A DNA stretch of 64,000 nt from Microbacterium sp. LWH13-1.2 (GCF_038397735.1 NZ_CP151635.1:2356001-2420000); one strand, 5' to 3'; positions 30,744 through 40,497 are shown, counted from the stretch's first letter. Translations and numbers: made by a program. The notes: generated by a model not told the origin, from the sequence alone.

Positions 30744-30772
30744 AGTGTAATGCCACGTAACGTGACGGTCAA
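30744..30772 (-). promoter_or_regulatory. Promoter of the str operon
   Basis: On the minus strand TTGACC (30772-30767), exactly 17 bp, TACACT (30749-30744), close to the housekeeping sigma consensus. Downstream the leader contains the hairpin GCACGT-CGAG-ACGTGC at 30715-30730. The promoter sits 28 bp after the end of the upstream membrane-protein gene. Confidence 0.85.
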
Positions 30773-30799
30773 ATGAGCGTCGGCCTTCGCACCGTGCGG

Positions 30800-33700
30800 T
30801 CAGCGCAGATCCCTCATCCGCGCCGCGACTCCACCGCCCTCGCCCGTCCGGCGCTCCGCGGTCACCGCGATGATGAGGAGCACCGCTCCCATCACCGCGA
30901 GCGTGATCCACCACGGCATCGACTCGACACCGCGGCCGATCTGCACCGAGAAGACGAAGACGTTCTCGATCGGCAGCACGATGAGTCCGAGCAGGAACGG
31001 GGCGGCGAGGCGGTTGCGCGAGCCGATGAGGATCGCGGCCAGAGCGAGCACCATCACCAGGATCGCCCGCCAGGTGAGCGGATCCGTGAAGGTCGAGACG
31101 ATCGACGCGATCATCATCGTGACGATCCCCGGCGCGAGCAGCGCCCACGAGCCGCTCCACCGGGCGGGCCAGCTGTTCAGCGTGCCGCGCTCTCGCGCAC
31201 TCTCGCCGTCGGTCCGTCGCATGGCGAGCGCACCGGCGACCAGCAGGAAGGCGCCCAGCGGCAGCGAGAACCACTCGACTCGCAGATCACGCGGGCTCCA
31301 TGCCACGACGGCGGTGACGAAGGCGATGGCGAAGAGGAACCAGACGGGCGGTGCGGTCGTCACCCGCACGCTCACGCTGCGTGCGGTCACGACGGTCGCG
31401 ACCAGATAGCCGAGCATGAGCATCCACATCGGCCAGATCGAGAACCAGTCCCGCTCGATCGCGGTCCAGGTGCCGGCTGCGAGCGCGAGTGCTGCGGGAG
31501 CCCCCAGCCATCGCGTGGTCCGCAGCGCGGATTCGACGCGGGCCGAGGCGCGGAGGGACCTGGCGGCGAACGCGAGCACCACGGCGCCCACCGCGCTCAC
31601 GCCGAGGCAGGCCACGAAGAGGCCCAGCCCCTGCAGCTGCGCGAAGTCCCAGCCGAGTCCGATGCGGATGCCCTGGAGGGGTCCCACGACTGCCGCGAGA
31701 CCCGCAGCGATCAGGGTCGGGATGCGCAGCGCACGAAGCCTGTGCAACCGGGATCCGGGCCGGGTGCGGCGCACCAGAGCCTCGAGCGCGAGCAGCACCC
31801 CGGAGCCGGCGAGGAGTCCTCCGACTCGCCACGAGACACCCGTCTGGCCGCCGGCATCGGGTTCGATGAGCGCGACGAGCGCGAGGATCGGCCCGATCGC
31901 GATGAGCAGCCCTGCGCCATACAGGGCGGTCGCCCGACCGCCGCGGACGGTGACGAGCACGGCCACGAACGCGGCGCCCAGGGAGGGCGGCAGCAGATAC
32001 GCCTCGAGGAGGTCGACGCCCGTGATCCCCCAGACGCACCACAGCGCCCCGGTGAACGATGCGCCCGCGACACCCCAGGCGTATCGGCGACGCGCGAACA
32101 GCGCGGCGGCGACGCCGCCGATCCCGATCACGAGGAGCACGATCAGCGCGGTGCCGAGGCCCGCCGCCTCACGACCGACCGCGAGGCCCGTGGCGATGAG
32201 TCCGGTGAGCACTGCCGAGCATTCGATCGCGACTCGCGCCGCATCGGCCGTCGCCGCCGCGTGCCCCCTCGCGATGAGCGCGTCGCGGATGGAGGACGAC
32301 GCCGCGAGGGCGAGGGCGACGAGCACCGCGACGATCGGGAGAGCGACCGGGGACCCGCTCGAGGCGAGCAGTTGGGCACCGAGACAGACCACGACGACCG
32401 CGAGGGTCGGCACGAGCATTCCCGCTGCGGCTGTGCGCACGAGGCGCGTGAGCCCGGGGCGGCGCGTGAGAAGCAGCGTCAGGGCGAGGACGAACATCAG
32501 ACCGGTGGAGAGGGCGGTCCAGCCGCTGCGTTCTTCGACTACCTGCAGGACGCCGATTCCGAAGGGCACCGCGGCGACGACGAGGATCGCCTGCCACGAC
32601 CGCGCACCGATGCGCGCGATGTACGTCGCCGCGATGGCGACGAGCAGTCCCGCTGATGCCGTCAGGCAGAGCTGCGCGATGCTGCCGACCCCGCCTTCGG
32701 CCAGCGCCGTCGCGACGAGGATCAGCCCGTAGGCGAAGCCCGCGCCGACCGAGAGGAAGCGTCGGCGGGCCGGACGCACGGCCGCGAGGGAGCCCAGCGC
32801 GATCAGCGTCGCGAGGCCCGCGAGGGGGACTGTGGATGCATCGCGCCAGGCGACGATCACCGAGGCGACGAGAGCGAGATGGGCGCCGATGAGCAGGAGG
32901 GGCATGATGCCTCTGCCCGCGGTGCGCTCCGGCATGCGCGCCATCACCACGGCGACCGCGACGACAGCACCCGCGAGGACGGCGACAGCGGCGGGCACCA
33001 CCAGCAGTCCGCTGCAGCCGAGGACGAGAACTGCGAGCACACCGGATGCGAGGGAGATCCGCGCGGCGGGCACGGAGAGCGTGCGGATGCCGTCCCGCTC
33101 GCGGGCGAGGCCGCCGAAGACGGCGAGACCGACGCAGACGGCCGCGAGACCGAGCGGGGTGCCTGCACCGGCGAACCCGAAGGTGTCGACGCCGTCGGTC
33201 CGCCGGAGGAAGCCGGTGACAGTGGTGCCGCCGGTGATCACGGCGTCGGCGAGCAGGGCGAGGGTCGGCACGGCGAGCACCGACAGTGCTCCCCCGGCGA
33301 CCTGTCCGCGCGGCACCCGCGCAGGAAGAGGCGCCACCGCGCCGATCAGCACGAGCGCGATGGCGGCCACCGTGGGGATGATCGCGAAGTACCACGAGAA
33401 CGAGAGCTCACGGATGACAGGGACGGCGTACACAAGCGGAACGATCGCCGCCGAACCCGTCGCTCCCGCGACGTAGGCCCAGAGGGGACCGAGCATCCGC
33501 CGAGCCGCGATCACGGCATGCACCGCGATCAGCGCGAGCATCCCGCTCACGGCGAGCAGCGACGCGGTCTCGCTCCCGAGATCGATCCGCCAGACGAGCA
33601 CGAGTGCGCTCGCAACCGCGATCAGCTGCACGGCGACGAGGGTGACGCGCTCGACGATCGGCGGCCGGAGCAACTCGACGATGGCCGCTCCGGCGAAGGC

Positions 33701-34561
33701 GACGCCGATCGCGCCCGCCACGCCCGAGATCGAGGTCGCTCCCGCCGCGCCCAGCATTGCGGGGACGAGCGCCAGCGTGACGACGGCCGTCCACTGCCAG
33801 ACCCTGATGCCGCGCTGCGTGCCCGCGCCGAGCATCACGATCGAGGCGACGGCGGAGACGACCGCGGCCGTGAGCCAGGGATCGACCGCCGGCGCGGCGA
33901 GCTGGGTGACGGCGTGCACGTCGAGCCCGGCGAACACCAGCCCGAGACCGCCGACCGCCTCAGCGGAGAACCGCAGGCCGCGCCGGGAGAGCATCCAGGC
34001 TCCCCCGAGGAACAGAAGAGTGATGAGCCCGACGATCACGCTGCGCAGGGCGCGGTCGGCGAGGTCGGGGTTGAAGTACGTGAACACGATCGCGGCCACG
34101 GCGAACAGGCCGGCACCGGCGGTCGCGAGGACCGACTGGAGCGTCGCACTGCCCTGCGGCGATGCCGGGTTCTTCTCACCGCTGCCTGCGCCCGGAGGAG
34201 GAGGCGGCTGCGACTCGGACGTTGCCGCGGCATGCGCCGTCTGCGGCACGGCGACGGACGCGGGGACGGCCGCCGAGGCATCTCTCGAGGCAGCTGCCGC
34301 GGGGAGGTGGGTGATGAGCGGGACGCGGGTGAGCGTCTCGTCGCGAGTGCGGATCGCCGCGGCGGCCGCGAGCGACGCCTCCCACACCTCGGTGCCGATC
34401 GGGCCGCGAAGGTCCGCGCCGCATCGCGCGCAGCATCCCCCGTACAGCATCCCGCGACAGAGGGGGCAGCTCGTGTGGTCGAGGATCTGCAGGGCGAGGA
34501 CCTCGCCCCAGGTCTTCGACGGCGAGCTCGGGGTGGACGCGGTCACGGACGTGGTGGTCAT
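30800..34561 (-). CDS. Giant polytopic membrane protein with N-terminal zinc ribbon, SCO7613-like
   Basis: 1253 residues from ATG at 34561, one base overlapping the XRE gene stop. Residues 32-47 hold CPLC...CARC, a zinc-ribbon pair. A Pro/Ala/Ser-rich linker follows (about 100-135), then some 30 or more hydrophobic segments to near the end. The architecture fits the actinobacterial family named after the SCO7613 C-terminal domain, whose function is unknown. It is the third gene of a coupled run with DUF2975 and XRE genes, so it may be under the same repressor. There are no catalytic motifs that I can see. Confidence 0.8.
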   Translation of the reverse strand: MTTTSVTASTPSSPSKTWGEVLALQILDHTSCPLCRGMLYGGCCARCGADLRGPIGTEVWEASLAAAAAIRTRDETLTRVPLITHLPAAAASRDASAAVPASVAVPQTAHAAATSESQPPPPPGAGSGEKNPASPQGSATLQSVLATAGAGLFAVAAIVFTYFNPDLADRALRSVIVGLITLLFLGGAWMLSRRGLRFSAEAVGGLGLVFAGLDVHAVTQLAAPAVDPWLTAAVVSAVASIVMLGAGTQRGIRVWQWTAVVTLALVPAMLGAAGATSISGVAGAIGVAFAGAAIVELLRPPIVERVTLVAVQLIAVASALVLVWRIDLGSETASLLAVSGMLALIAVHAVIAARRMLGPLWAYVAGATGSAAIVPLVYAVPVIRELSFSWYFAIIPTVAAIALVLIGAVAPLPARVPRGQVAGGALSVLAVPTLALLADAVITGGTTVTGFLRRTDGVDTFGFAGAGTPLGLAAVCVGLAVFGGLARERDGIRTLSVPAARISLASGVLAVLVLGCSGLLVVPAAVAVLAGAVVAVAVVMARMPERTAGRGIMPLLLIGAHLALVASVIVAWRDASTVPLAGLATLIALGSLAAVRPARRRFLSVGAGFAYGLILVATALAEGGVGSIAQLCLTASAGLLVAIAATYIARIGARSWQAILVVAAVPFGIGVLQVVEERSGWTALSTGLMFVLALTLLLTRRPGLTRLVRTAAAGMLVPTLAVVVVCLGAQLLASSGSPVALPIVAVLVALALAASSSIRDALIARGHAAATADAARVAIECSAVLTGLIATGLAVGREAAGLGTALIVLLVIGIGGVAAALFARRRYAWGVAGASFTGALWCVWGITGVDLLEAYLLPPSLGAAFVAVLVTVRGGRATALYGAGLLIAIGPILALVALIEPDAGGQTGVSWRVGGLLAGSGVLLALEALVRRTRPGSRLHRLRALRIPTLIAAGLAAVVGPLQGIRIGLGWDFAQLQGLGLFVACLGVSAVGAVVLAFAARSLRASARVESALRTTRWLGAPAALALAAGTWTAIERDWFSIWPMWMLMLGYLVATVVTARSVSVRVTTAPPVWFLFAIAFVTAVVAWSPRDLRVEWFSLPLGAFLLVAGALAMRRTDGESARERGTLNSWPARWSGSWALLAPGIVTMMIASIVSTFTDPLTWRAILVMVLALAAILIGSRNRLAAPFLLGLIVLPIENVFVFSVQIGRGVESMPWWITLAVMGAVLLIIAVTAERRTGEGGGVAARMRDLR

Positions 34562-34779
34562 CACCGCTCCTCGGTGTCGGGGACCCAGCGCAGGATGTCG
34601 CCCGGCTGGCATTCGAGCACGCGGCAGATCGCCTCGAGCGTGGTGAAGCGCACCGCCTTGGCTCTGCCGTTCTTGAGCACGGCGACGTTCGCGGGCGTGA
34701 TCCCGATGGCATCCGCGAAGTCCTGCACGCTCATCTTCTTGATGGCGAGCTGCACGTCGAGGTCGATGACGATCGGCAT
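34561..34779 (-). CDS. Small XRE-family regulator (YozG-like)
   Basis: 72 residues, almost only a helix-turn-helix: MSVQDFADAIGITPANVAVLKNGRAKAVRFTTLEAICRVLECQPGDIL. This is the DUF739/YozG-like type commonly paired with DUF2975 proteins. Its start and stop each overlap the neighbours by about one base, so it is co-translated with both. It likely binds the palindrome at 35277-35305 and represses its own operon. Confidence 0.88.
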   Translation of the reverse strand: MPIVIDLDVQLAIKKMSVQDFADAIGITPANVAVLKNGRAKAVRFTTLEAICRVLECQPGDILRWVPDTEER

Positions 34780-35255
34780 CAGACGACCTCCGACATGTCC
34801 TGCTCGAGCTCGAGCGCCTTGCGCAGGAGGCCCCGCAGCACCACGACGAGCAGCGCGAGGGCGGCGCTCACGACGATCCCGAGCACGGCCAGGAGCGACA
34901 GCGACAGCGACACCGCGCGACTGGCGACGATCACGATGTAGGAGACGAGGATGATCGCGCCTGCGGCGATCAGGGCGCCGAGGATGACGTCGACATAGCG
35001 GAACGCCTCGACCCGGAAGATGCGCCCTTCCTGCACGAGAGACAGCAGGAACCAGATGCACACCAGCGTCACCTCGATGAGCGCGATGAACACCACGGCG
35101 CCGATGATCCCGGGGACCTCGAGCTGCGCGACGTCGGGGTTGCGGATCGCGGTGACACGCGCGACCTCGGGGATGACCAGGGTCTGACTGGCCAGCAGGA
35201 GCGCGAGCAGGAGGATGATCAGCGCCTTGAGGACGCGCGAGACACGAGGATGCAT
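34779..35255 (-). CDS. DUF2975 membrane protein
   Basis: 158 residues from ATG at 35255. Four membrane helices lie at about residues 7-27, 44-66, 87-110 and 115-138. The helix pattern and the QEGRIFRVEAFRYVDVILGALIAAG segment fit DUF2975 (YoaS type), which is regularly encoded directly before an XRE regulator as here. The role is unknown. A membrane partner of the regulator is an inference. Confidence 0.82.
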   Translation of the reverse strand: MHPRVSRVLKALIILLLALLLASQTLVIPEVARVTAIRNPDVAQLEVPGIIGAVVFIALIEVTLVCIWFLLSLVQEGRIFRVEAFRYVDVILGALIAAGAIILVSYIVIVASRAVSLSLSLLAVLGIVVSAALALLVVVLRGLLRKALELEQDMSEVV

Positions 35256-35276
35256 GGAAGGGCCTATCGATCGCCA

Positions 35277-35305
35277 ATGGGTATCTATCGAAAAACGATA
35301 CCCAT
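35277..35305 (-). promoter_or_regulatory. Palindromic operator upstream of the DUF2975-XRE operon
   Basis: The perfect 9-bp arms ATGGGTATC and GATACCCAT are 11 nt apart. Nested inside is TATCG-AAAAA-CGATA (35286-35300). It lies 22 bp before the DUF2975 start, in an AT-rich patch, as expected for autorepression by the XRE protein. Confidence 0.6.
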
Positions 35306-35392
35306 GACCACGCGGCGTCGCCACTCCCCCGTCGACCTCCCAGCGGATATGCAGGCAACGGGGCGGCCTCGCCCACGGTGAAGCGGGCTCGC

Positions 35393-36040
35393 CTAGGGCA
35401 GGTCGGGATCGAACGGCGAGTCGAGCGAGTCGGTCAGCTCCGCCAGCAGCGCCTCGATCTGGGGCTCGACATGCTGCGAGATCGCCGCCTGGATGTAGAT
35501 GCGGTGTCGGAGCAGGATGCTGCAGATCTCGCGCCCCACCATGTTGGCGTACTCGTCGGCGAGAGCGACCTCTTGCCGCAGCGCCGCCTTCGCCTCATCG
35601 CTCAGCGGCGGGAGGGGAGGAAGGTCCGCCGTCGCGTCGTCGGCCATGCCGGCGATCGTGAACAGGAACGGCGCCCCGGGAATCGGCTCCGGGTCCAGCG
35701 GCAGACCGTCGAACTCGGGGTCGAGCCCGTCGGCAGGCCGGTAGCTGCGTGCCCGGTTGCGTGCGGCCTGCTGGTCGAGCTCGCGCTGCAGCATCGGCAG
35801 GTTCCGGGCGGTGTACTCCGCGACGGCATGGTCGACGATGGTCTTGATCCTGGTCGAGAGTCCGTGCTGCACGCCGTGCGGCGTGTTCGAGCCGATGCCC
35901 GCCGCCGACAGGATAGGCGAGCCGAGACAGCGCCGACAGGGCGCGACTCTTCCTCGATGGGTGGCCGGCTCCCACCGAGGCACCCAGCGCAGCCAGGCCT
36001 CGACGGCCTGGTCGACCTGCGTCTCCAACGAGCGCTCCAC
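35393..36040 (-). CDS. Hypothetical protein
   Basis: 215 residues from GTG at 36040, chosen because TACGCT lies exactly 6 nt upstream (leaderless pattern) and because the longer reading adds an unlike leader. The protein is soluble with no signal peptide. It has a Cys-Arg-Arg-Cys pair near residue 39, an amphipathic middle (IKTIVDHAVAEYTARNLPMLQREL), and an acidic C-terminus with long helices. I do not recognise a family. Confidence 0.7.
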   Translation of the reverse strand: MERSLETQVDQAVEAWLRWVPRWEPATHRGRVAPCRRCLGSPILSAAGIGSNTPHGVQHGLSTRIKTIVDHAVAEYTARNLPMLQRELDQQAARNRARSYRPADGLDPEFDGLPLDPEPIPGAPFLFTIAGMADDATADLPPLPPLSDEAKAALRQEVALADEYANMVGREICSILLRHRIYIQAAISQHVEPQIEALLAELTDSLDSPFDPDLP

Positions 36041-36099
36041 ACCTAGAGCGTACGGCGCACCCGGGGTGCACACCGCGATTTCCGCATGACGGCGGGGCG

Positions 36100-36591
36100 T
36101 CACTCCTCGTCTTCGCGCTCCCAGGGCCACTGCGGATGCTGGGCGCGCGTGCGCCGGAGCGCGACGCCGCCCCAGGCAGCGATCGCGGCGGCGAGGACGA
36201 GCACCGCACTCGGCCCCCCTGTCACGAGGTCGCCGGCGACGGCCGTCGCGATGATGAGATCACCTCGCGCCGTCGCCACACCGATCCATACGGCGACCAG
36301 GTGCGCCAGCGCCGTTGCGATCGCGATGCCGGGAACGGCGAGGAAAGACGGGTGCGATCGCCGCAGGGTGAACCAGAGGGCCAGAGCGAAGACGACCACG
36401 GCGACCAGCATGCCCGCTGCCCCGGGAACCTGACCGAGACCGCGGACCGAGATGATGTCGCTGTCGGTCGCCACGCTCACCGCACCGAGTCCGAAGACGG
36501 CGAGGGCGAAGAAGCTGATCGCCGCGAGCACCAGCGCCAAGACGGCCGAAACCCCCGCGGACTCGGGTCCACGGGGGTTCGACGACGACAT
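36100..36591 (-). CDS. Hypothetical four-helix membrane protein
   Basis: 163 residues with hydrophobic segments at about 14-40, 58-76, 82-103 and 125-147, and an acidic WEREDEE end. It lies 8 bp after the next gene upstream (36600-37622) and is probably co-transcribed with it. No family is recognised. Confidence 0.72.
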   Translation of the reverse strand: MSSSNPRGPESAGVSAVLALVLAAISFFALAVFGLGAVSVATDSDIISVRGLGQVPGAAGMLVAVVVFALALWFTLRRSHPSFLAVPGIAIATALAHLVAVWIGVATARGDLIIATAVAGDLVTGGPSAVLVLAAAIAAWGGVALRRTRAQHPQWPWEREDEE

Positions 36592-36599
36592 GTTCGTGA

Positions 36600-37622
36600 C
36601 TACCTCGACAGCGTCGGGCCGGCCTCGAGCGTGCGCTCGTACTCGCGCTGCGCCTCGGCGTTCAGCTCGGTCTTGCGGGCTCCGCTGCGGGCGACCCAGG
36701 CACCGAACCAGATCGTCAGCTCGCGAGCGAACACGAACGCGGCGATCGCGAGGGGGTGGAAGAGCTGTGCGCCGACGAGGTCATCGCCCTCGCTCGCACT
36801 GAGCAGCCAGAACGGCGCCTCGAAGAGAGCCCCGAGGATGTGACCGCCGTAGGCGATCAGGCCGACGATGATGCCGAAGACGACCCAGAGTCCCCAGCGA
36901 CCGCGGTTGATGAACGCGCCGAGCAGCCAGAAGCCGAGGAAGAACACCACGACGGGAACCCAGAAGCCCCAGGTGGTGAGCGGTGCGAGCGCTGCCTCGG
37001 CGATGTTCTCGCCCGTGACGTCGCCGGCGAAGGCGCCGAGTCCGAGCGTGGCGCCGAGATACAGGATCGCGAAGGCGACGGTGGCCAGCAGGCCGATGGC
37101 GCCCGCCGTGCCGCGGTTGCCGCGCTCGCGGGGCGGCTCGGGAGCCTGCACGAAGATCGGCTGCTGCTGCAGGGGCGGAGCGACGACGGGCTCGGCCACC
37201 GCGGGCTCGGACGGGACGATGCGCGTCTCGGTGTCATCGACCGACGAGTACGCGGCGCCGGCCAGGGCCGACTGCTCGTGCGCCACAGGAGGCGTGTACG
37301 CCGCGGTGGCGTCGGCATCCGTGTTCCACGACGCCGTCTTGACGTCCTGCTCGTCATCCAGGTACTTGGGGTCGTTCAGCTCCGGCGTCGCGAAGGTGCC
37401 GGGGTGGTCGTTCTCGGCCGCTTCGAACGCGGCGAGGTCGGGGTCGACGGCGGGTGTCGTCGTCGCGGCCGACTTCTGGTCAGCAGGGTCGGTGGTGTCG
37501 GCGGGCGTGCCGGAGACACCTGCACCCGCTGCGGCGGCGGCGTCGAGTCCAGCGTTCGCGCTGTCGACGACGTCGTTGACGTCCTTCGGCCGCTCGGGCT
37601 GTGGAACCTCGGGGTCACTCAT
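36600..37622 (-). CDS. Hypothetical membrane protein with long acidic N-terminal region
   Basis: 340 residues. Residues 1-165 are low-complexity, rich in Asp, Ala, Pro and Thr. Four hydrophobic segments follow (about 172-195, 213-232, 240-262, 283-305), then a short basic tail. It is likely a cytoplasmic disordered arm on a membrane anchor. A ribosome-binding site GAGAGG precedes the ATG. The function is unknown. Confidence 0.75.
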   Translation of the reverse strand: MSDPEVPQPERPKDVNDVVDSANAGLDAAAAAGAGVSGTPADTTDPADQKSAATTTPAVDPDLAAFEAAENDHPGTFATPELNDPKYLDDEQDVKTASWNTDADATAAYTPPVAHEQSALAGAAYSSVDDTETRIVPSEPAVAEPVVAPPLQQQPIFVQAPEPPRERGNRGTAGAIGLLATVAFAILYLGATLGLGAFAGDVTGENIAEAALAPLTTWGFWVPVVVFFLGFWLLGAFINRGRWGLWVVFGIIVGLIAYGGHILGALFEAPFWLLSASEGDDLVGAQLFHPLAIAAFVFARELTIWFGAWVARSGARKTELNAEAQREYERTLEAGPTLSR

Positions 37623-37752
37623 GGGGTGCGCCTCTCATCGGAAGTGTGCTCTGCGAGGTTACCGCCGCCCCCGCGCCCGCTGACGGAGGCGTGCCGACGT
37701 GTCGCCCAGCCCGTCTCCGCGCGGATCTCTCGCACCGTGGCGCGTCAGCGGG

Positions 37753-37905
37753 TCAAGGCAGGGTCGATCGAAGAGCGTCTCCGACGAAGGAGGCCATCGC
37801 GGGCATGATCGGAATGGCGAACCAGATCAGAGCGCCCACGACACCGGTGCACAGCACACCGGCGATCCAGCTGATCGCCACGTTGCGCCCTGCGACCCGT
37901 GCCAT
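37753..37905 (-). CDS. Small single-span membrane protein
   Basis: 50 residues, too short for usual ORF cut-offs. The reading is MARVAGRNVAISWIAGVLC and onward, with one transmembrane helix (about residues 10-34) and a short hydrophilic end. TAGCGT lies exactly 6 nt before the ATG with GGAGGC between, the leaderless pattern seen at many genes here. It sits 62 bp after malG, same strand. I see no known family. Confidence 0.55.
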   Translation of the reverse strand: MARVAGRNVAISWIAGVLCTGVVGALIWFAIPIMPAMASFVGDALRSTLP

Positions 37906-37967
37906 GCCTCCACGCTACGACCGGTGGATGAAACCACCGTGTCGCAACGCCGAGGATCTCGCGTGGA

Positions 37968-38891
37968 TCAGCCCTTCGTGGCGCCGGCGGTGAGCCCGCC
38001 CACGATGTAGCGCTGCAGGAACAGGAAGAGGATCATCACCGGGATGGCGGCCATGACCGCGCCGGCCGAGAACGCCGACCAGTCCGCGTAGCGCGGGTTG
38101 GCCACGAGCTTGGTGAGGCCGACGACCAGCGTCTGCTGCTCGACGTCGACGAGCATGACGCTCGCGATCACGTATTCGTTGACCGTGCCGATGAACGACA
38201 GCAGCGCGACGACTGCGAGGATCGGCGCCACCAGCGGCAGGATCATCGTGAAGAAGATGCGTGCGTGACCCGCGCCGTCGATGCGCGCGGCCTCGTCGAG
38301 CTCCATGGGCAGCGTGTTGAAGAAGCCGTACATCAGGTAGGTGTTCACACCGAGCGCGCCGCCGAGGTAGACGAGGATCAGGCCCGTGTGCGTGTTGAGC
38401 CCGATCGCGGGGAACCAGTCCCCCAGCGTCGACATGAGCAGGAAGATGGCGACCACGGCGAGCAGCTGCGGGAACATCTGCACGACCACGATCGTGACGA
38501 GCCCGATGCGACGGCCGGCGAAACGCATACGCGAGAAGGCATATGCGGCGAGAGCCCCGATGAATACTGTCACGCCGCCGGTGACCACCGCGATCACCAG
38601 GGTGTTCAGGAACCACAGTCCGTAGGGGTTCTGCGGATCGCTGAGGATTCGCACGTAGCTGTCGATGCCGATGGCCGAGAACAGCTGGTTCGATCCCGTC
38701 AGCGTTCCGCGCGGGTTCAGCGATGCCGACACGACGTACAGCAGCGGGAACAGCGCGAACGCGCTGACGATGATCGCGACGACGTGGCGCCATCCGGTGT
38801 CGGCGAACCAGGCGCCGATCGAGCGACGACGGGGGCCGAGATTCCGCTCGACCGTGACGGGGGCGGCGGCGCGGGTGTCCGTGGTGCTCAT
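37968..38891 (-). CDS. malG: Maltose-type ABC transporter permease MalG
   Basis: 307 residues with six membrane helices. The cytoplasmic EAA loop reads ELDEAARIDGAGHARIFFTMILPLVAP, the site that docks the ATPase. NTHTGLILVYLGG and the NEYVIASVM segment match MalG of maltose/maltodextrin systems. It starts 1 bp after malF stops. It imports an alpha-glucoside such as maltose or a related sugar with MalF and MalE. Confidence 0.92.
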   Translation of the reverse strand: MSTTDTRAAAPVTVERNLGPRRRSIGAWFADTGWRHVVAIIVSAFALFPLLYVVSASLNPRGTLTGSNQLFSAIGIDSYVRILSDPQNPYGLWFLNTLVIAVVTGGVTVFIGALAAYAFSRMRFAGRRIGLVTIVVVQMFPQLLAVVAIFLLMSTLGDWFPAIGLNTHTGLILVYLGGALGVNTYLMYGFFNTLPMELDEAARIDGAGHARIFFTMILPLVAPILAVVALLSFIGTVNEYVIASVMLVDVEQQTLVVGLTKLVANPRYADWSAFSAGAVMAAIPVMILFLFLQRYIVGGLTAGATKG

Positions 38892-38892
38892 G

Positions 38893-40497
38893 TCAGTTCA
38901 GCTCCTCGAGGGCCTTGGTCTTGCGGAAGCTGATGATCGAGATCGTCGCGACCACGATGAAGATCAGGATCGTGAACGCGGAGGCCAGGCCGTAGTCGCG
39001 GGATTGCCCCGTGAAGGCCACCTTGTAGACCATCGAGATCAGGATGTCGGTGTGTCCGACCGGGATGCTCACGTCGTCGAACCGGGGCCCGCCCTTGGTG
39101 AGCATGTAGATCAGGTTGAAGTTGTTGAAGTTGAACGCGAACGACGAGATCAGAAGCGGAGCCACGGTCACCAGCAGCAGGGGCAGCTTGATGCGGCGGA
39201 AGACCTGCCACGGGTTCGCGCCGTCCATCACCGCCGCCTCGTTCACGTCTTCCGGGATCCCCTGCAGGGCCCCCATGCAGACGAGGAACATGTATGGGAA
39301 CCCGAGCCAGAGGTTGACCAGGAGCACCGACACCTTCGCGAGGGTCGGGTCGGTGAGCCACGGGATGTCCGCTCCCCCGAAGATCACCTGGTTGATGAAT
39401 CCGAAGCTCTCGTTCATCATGCCTGCCCAGACGAGGGCGGAGAGGAACGCCGGGAAGGCGTACGGGAGGATCAGGATGATCCGATAGCCGTTGCGGAACC
39501 GCATCCGCGTGTTGTTGAAGACGAGGGCGAGCAGCAACCCGAGGAAGAACGTGGTCGCGACCGACAGCAGTGCGAACACGAAGGTCCAGATCGTCACCGA
39601 GATCAACGGTCCGCGGATGGACTCGTCGGCGACCGCGCGCACGAAGTTGTCGAACCCGACCGTCGTCTGCCAGCCGGGCAGCAGCGCCTCGCCGTCCTCG
39701 GCGGTGAAGGCTCCCTCGCCGGTATCGGTGTAGATGGCGCCGGTCGCCGTGTCGGTGATGGTGTCGGCATCGGCGTCGTACTCGAGGGTCGAGACGTACA
39801 GATAGCCCTTCTGCCCGTCGGGGGCGCGCAGGCTGCCGTCGTTCGGGTCGTCGCTGAACGGCACCGAGAGCTTCTCGAGCTGCTCGGACAGCGTGAAGAC
39901 CTTCGCGAGCGGGAGGGTCGTCCACCCGTCGACCGCCACAGCCTGTCCGCCCTCGAAATCGGCGTCGACCTCCTGCAGCGGCTGCTCGGCCGTGCCGAGC
40001 AGCGCGTCGCCGGAATCAGGATCGGTCACGAGCAGGCCGTAGGTGCCGAACTGCTCGACGACCGTGACGGGGTAGGTGGCGGAATCCTCGACCCGCTCCT
40101 GGGCGGAGGCGAGGAGCGAGGAGATCGCCTGATCCTTCGTGCCGTTGTGCCCGGTGCCGTAGTTCGTGAAGCCGATGTACCCCGTGTAGAGGAGCGTGAA
40201 CACCTGGAAGACGATCAGGAAGATGATCCCGGGCGTCAGGTACTTCGCTGGCACCCGCTTGCGCGAGAAGTAGATGTAGTTGACCAGCACGGTGACGGCG
40301 ACGACGAGGCCGAGCACCAGCCACTCCTGCTGGCCGAAGAGCACGAATGCCGCATAGAGGGCGATCGCGTCGACGACCGCCAGCAGCAGGATCTTGAGCA
40401 GCATCCAGCCGATGGGCCCGGATGCGGCCTCGGCGATCTTCGCCGCCTGGCGCTGGCGTCTGTTCAGTGGAGCCGTGGGCTCAGCGAGTTCTGTCAT
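38893..40497 (-). CDS. malF: Maltose-type ABC transporter permease MalF
   Basis: 534 residues. The N-terminal helices are followed by a large extracytoplasmic insertion (about residues 95-270) as in MalF. The permease domain comes next, with EAA loop NEAAVMDGANPWQVFRRIKLPLLL and the TKGGPRFDDVSIPVGHTDILISMVYKVAF end region. It lies 66 bp after malE. Confidence 0.92.
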   Translation of the reverse strand: MTELAEPTAPLNRRQRQAAKIAEAASGPIGWMLLKILLLAVVDAIALYAAFVLFGQQEWLVLGLVVAVTVLVNYIYFSRKRVPAKYLTPGIIFLIVFQVFTLLYTGYIGFTNYGTGHNGTKDQAISSLLASAQERVEDSATYPVTVVEQFGTYGLLVTDPDSGDALLGTAEQPLQEVDADFEGGQAVAVDGWTTLPLAKVFTLSEQLEKLSVPFSDDPNDGSLRAPDGQKGYLYVSTLEYDADADTITDTATGAIYTDTGEGAFTAEDGEALLPGWQTTVGFDNFVRAVADESIRGPLISVTIWTFVFALLSVATTFFLGLLLALVFNNTRMRFRNGYRIILILPYAFPAFLSALVWAGMMNESFGFINQVIFGGADIPWLTDPTLAKVSVLLVNLWLGFPYMFLVCMGALQGIPEDVNEAAVMDGANPWQVFRRIKLPLLLVTVAPLLISSFAFNFNNFNLIYMLTKGGPRFDDVSIPVGHTDILISMVYKVAFTGQSRDYGLASAFTILIFIVVATISIISFRKTKALEELN

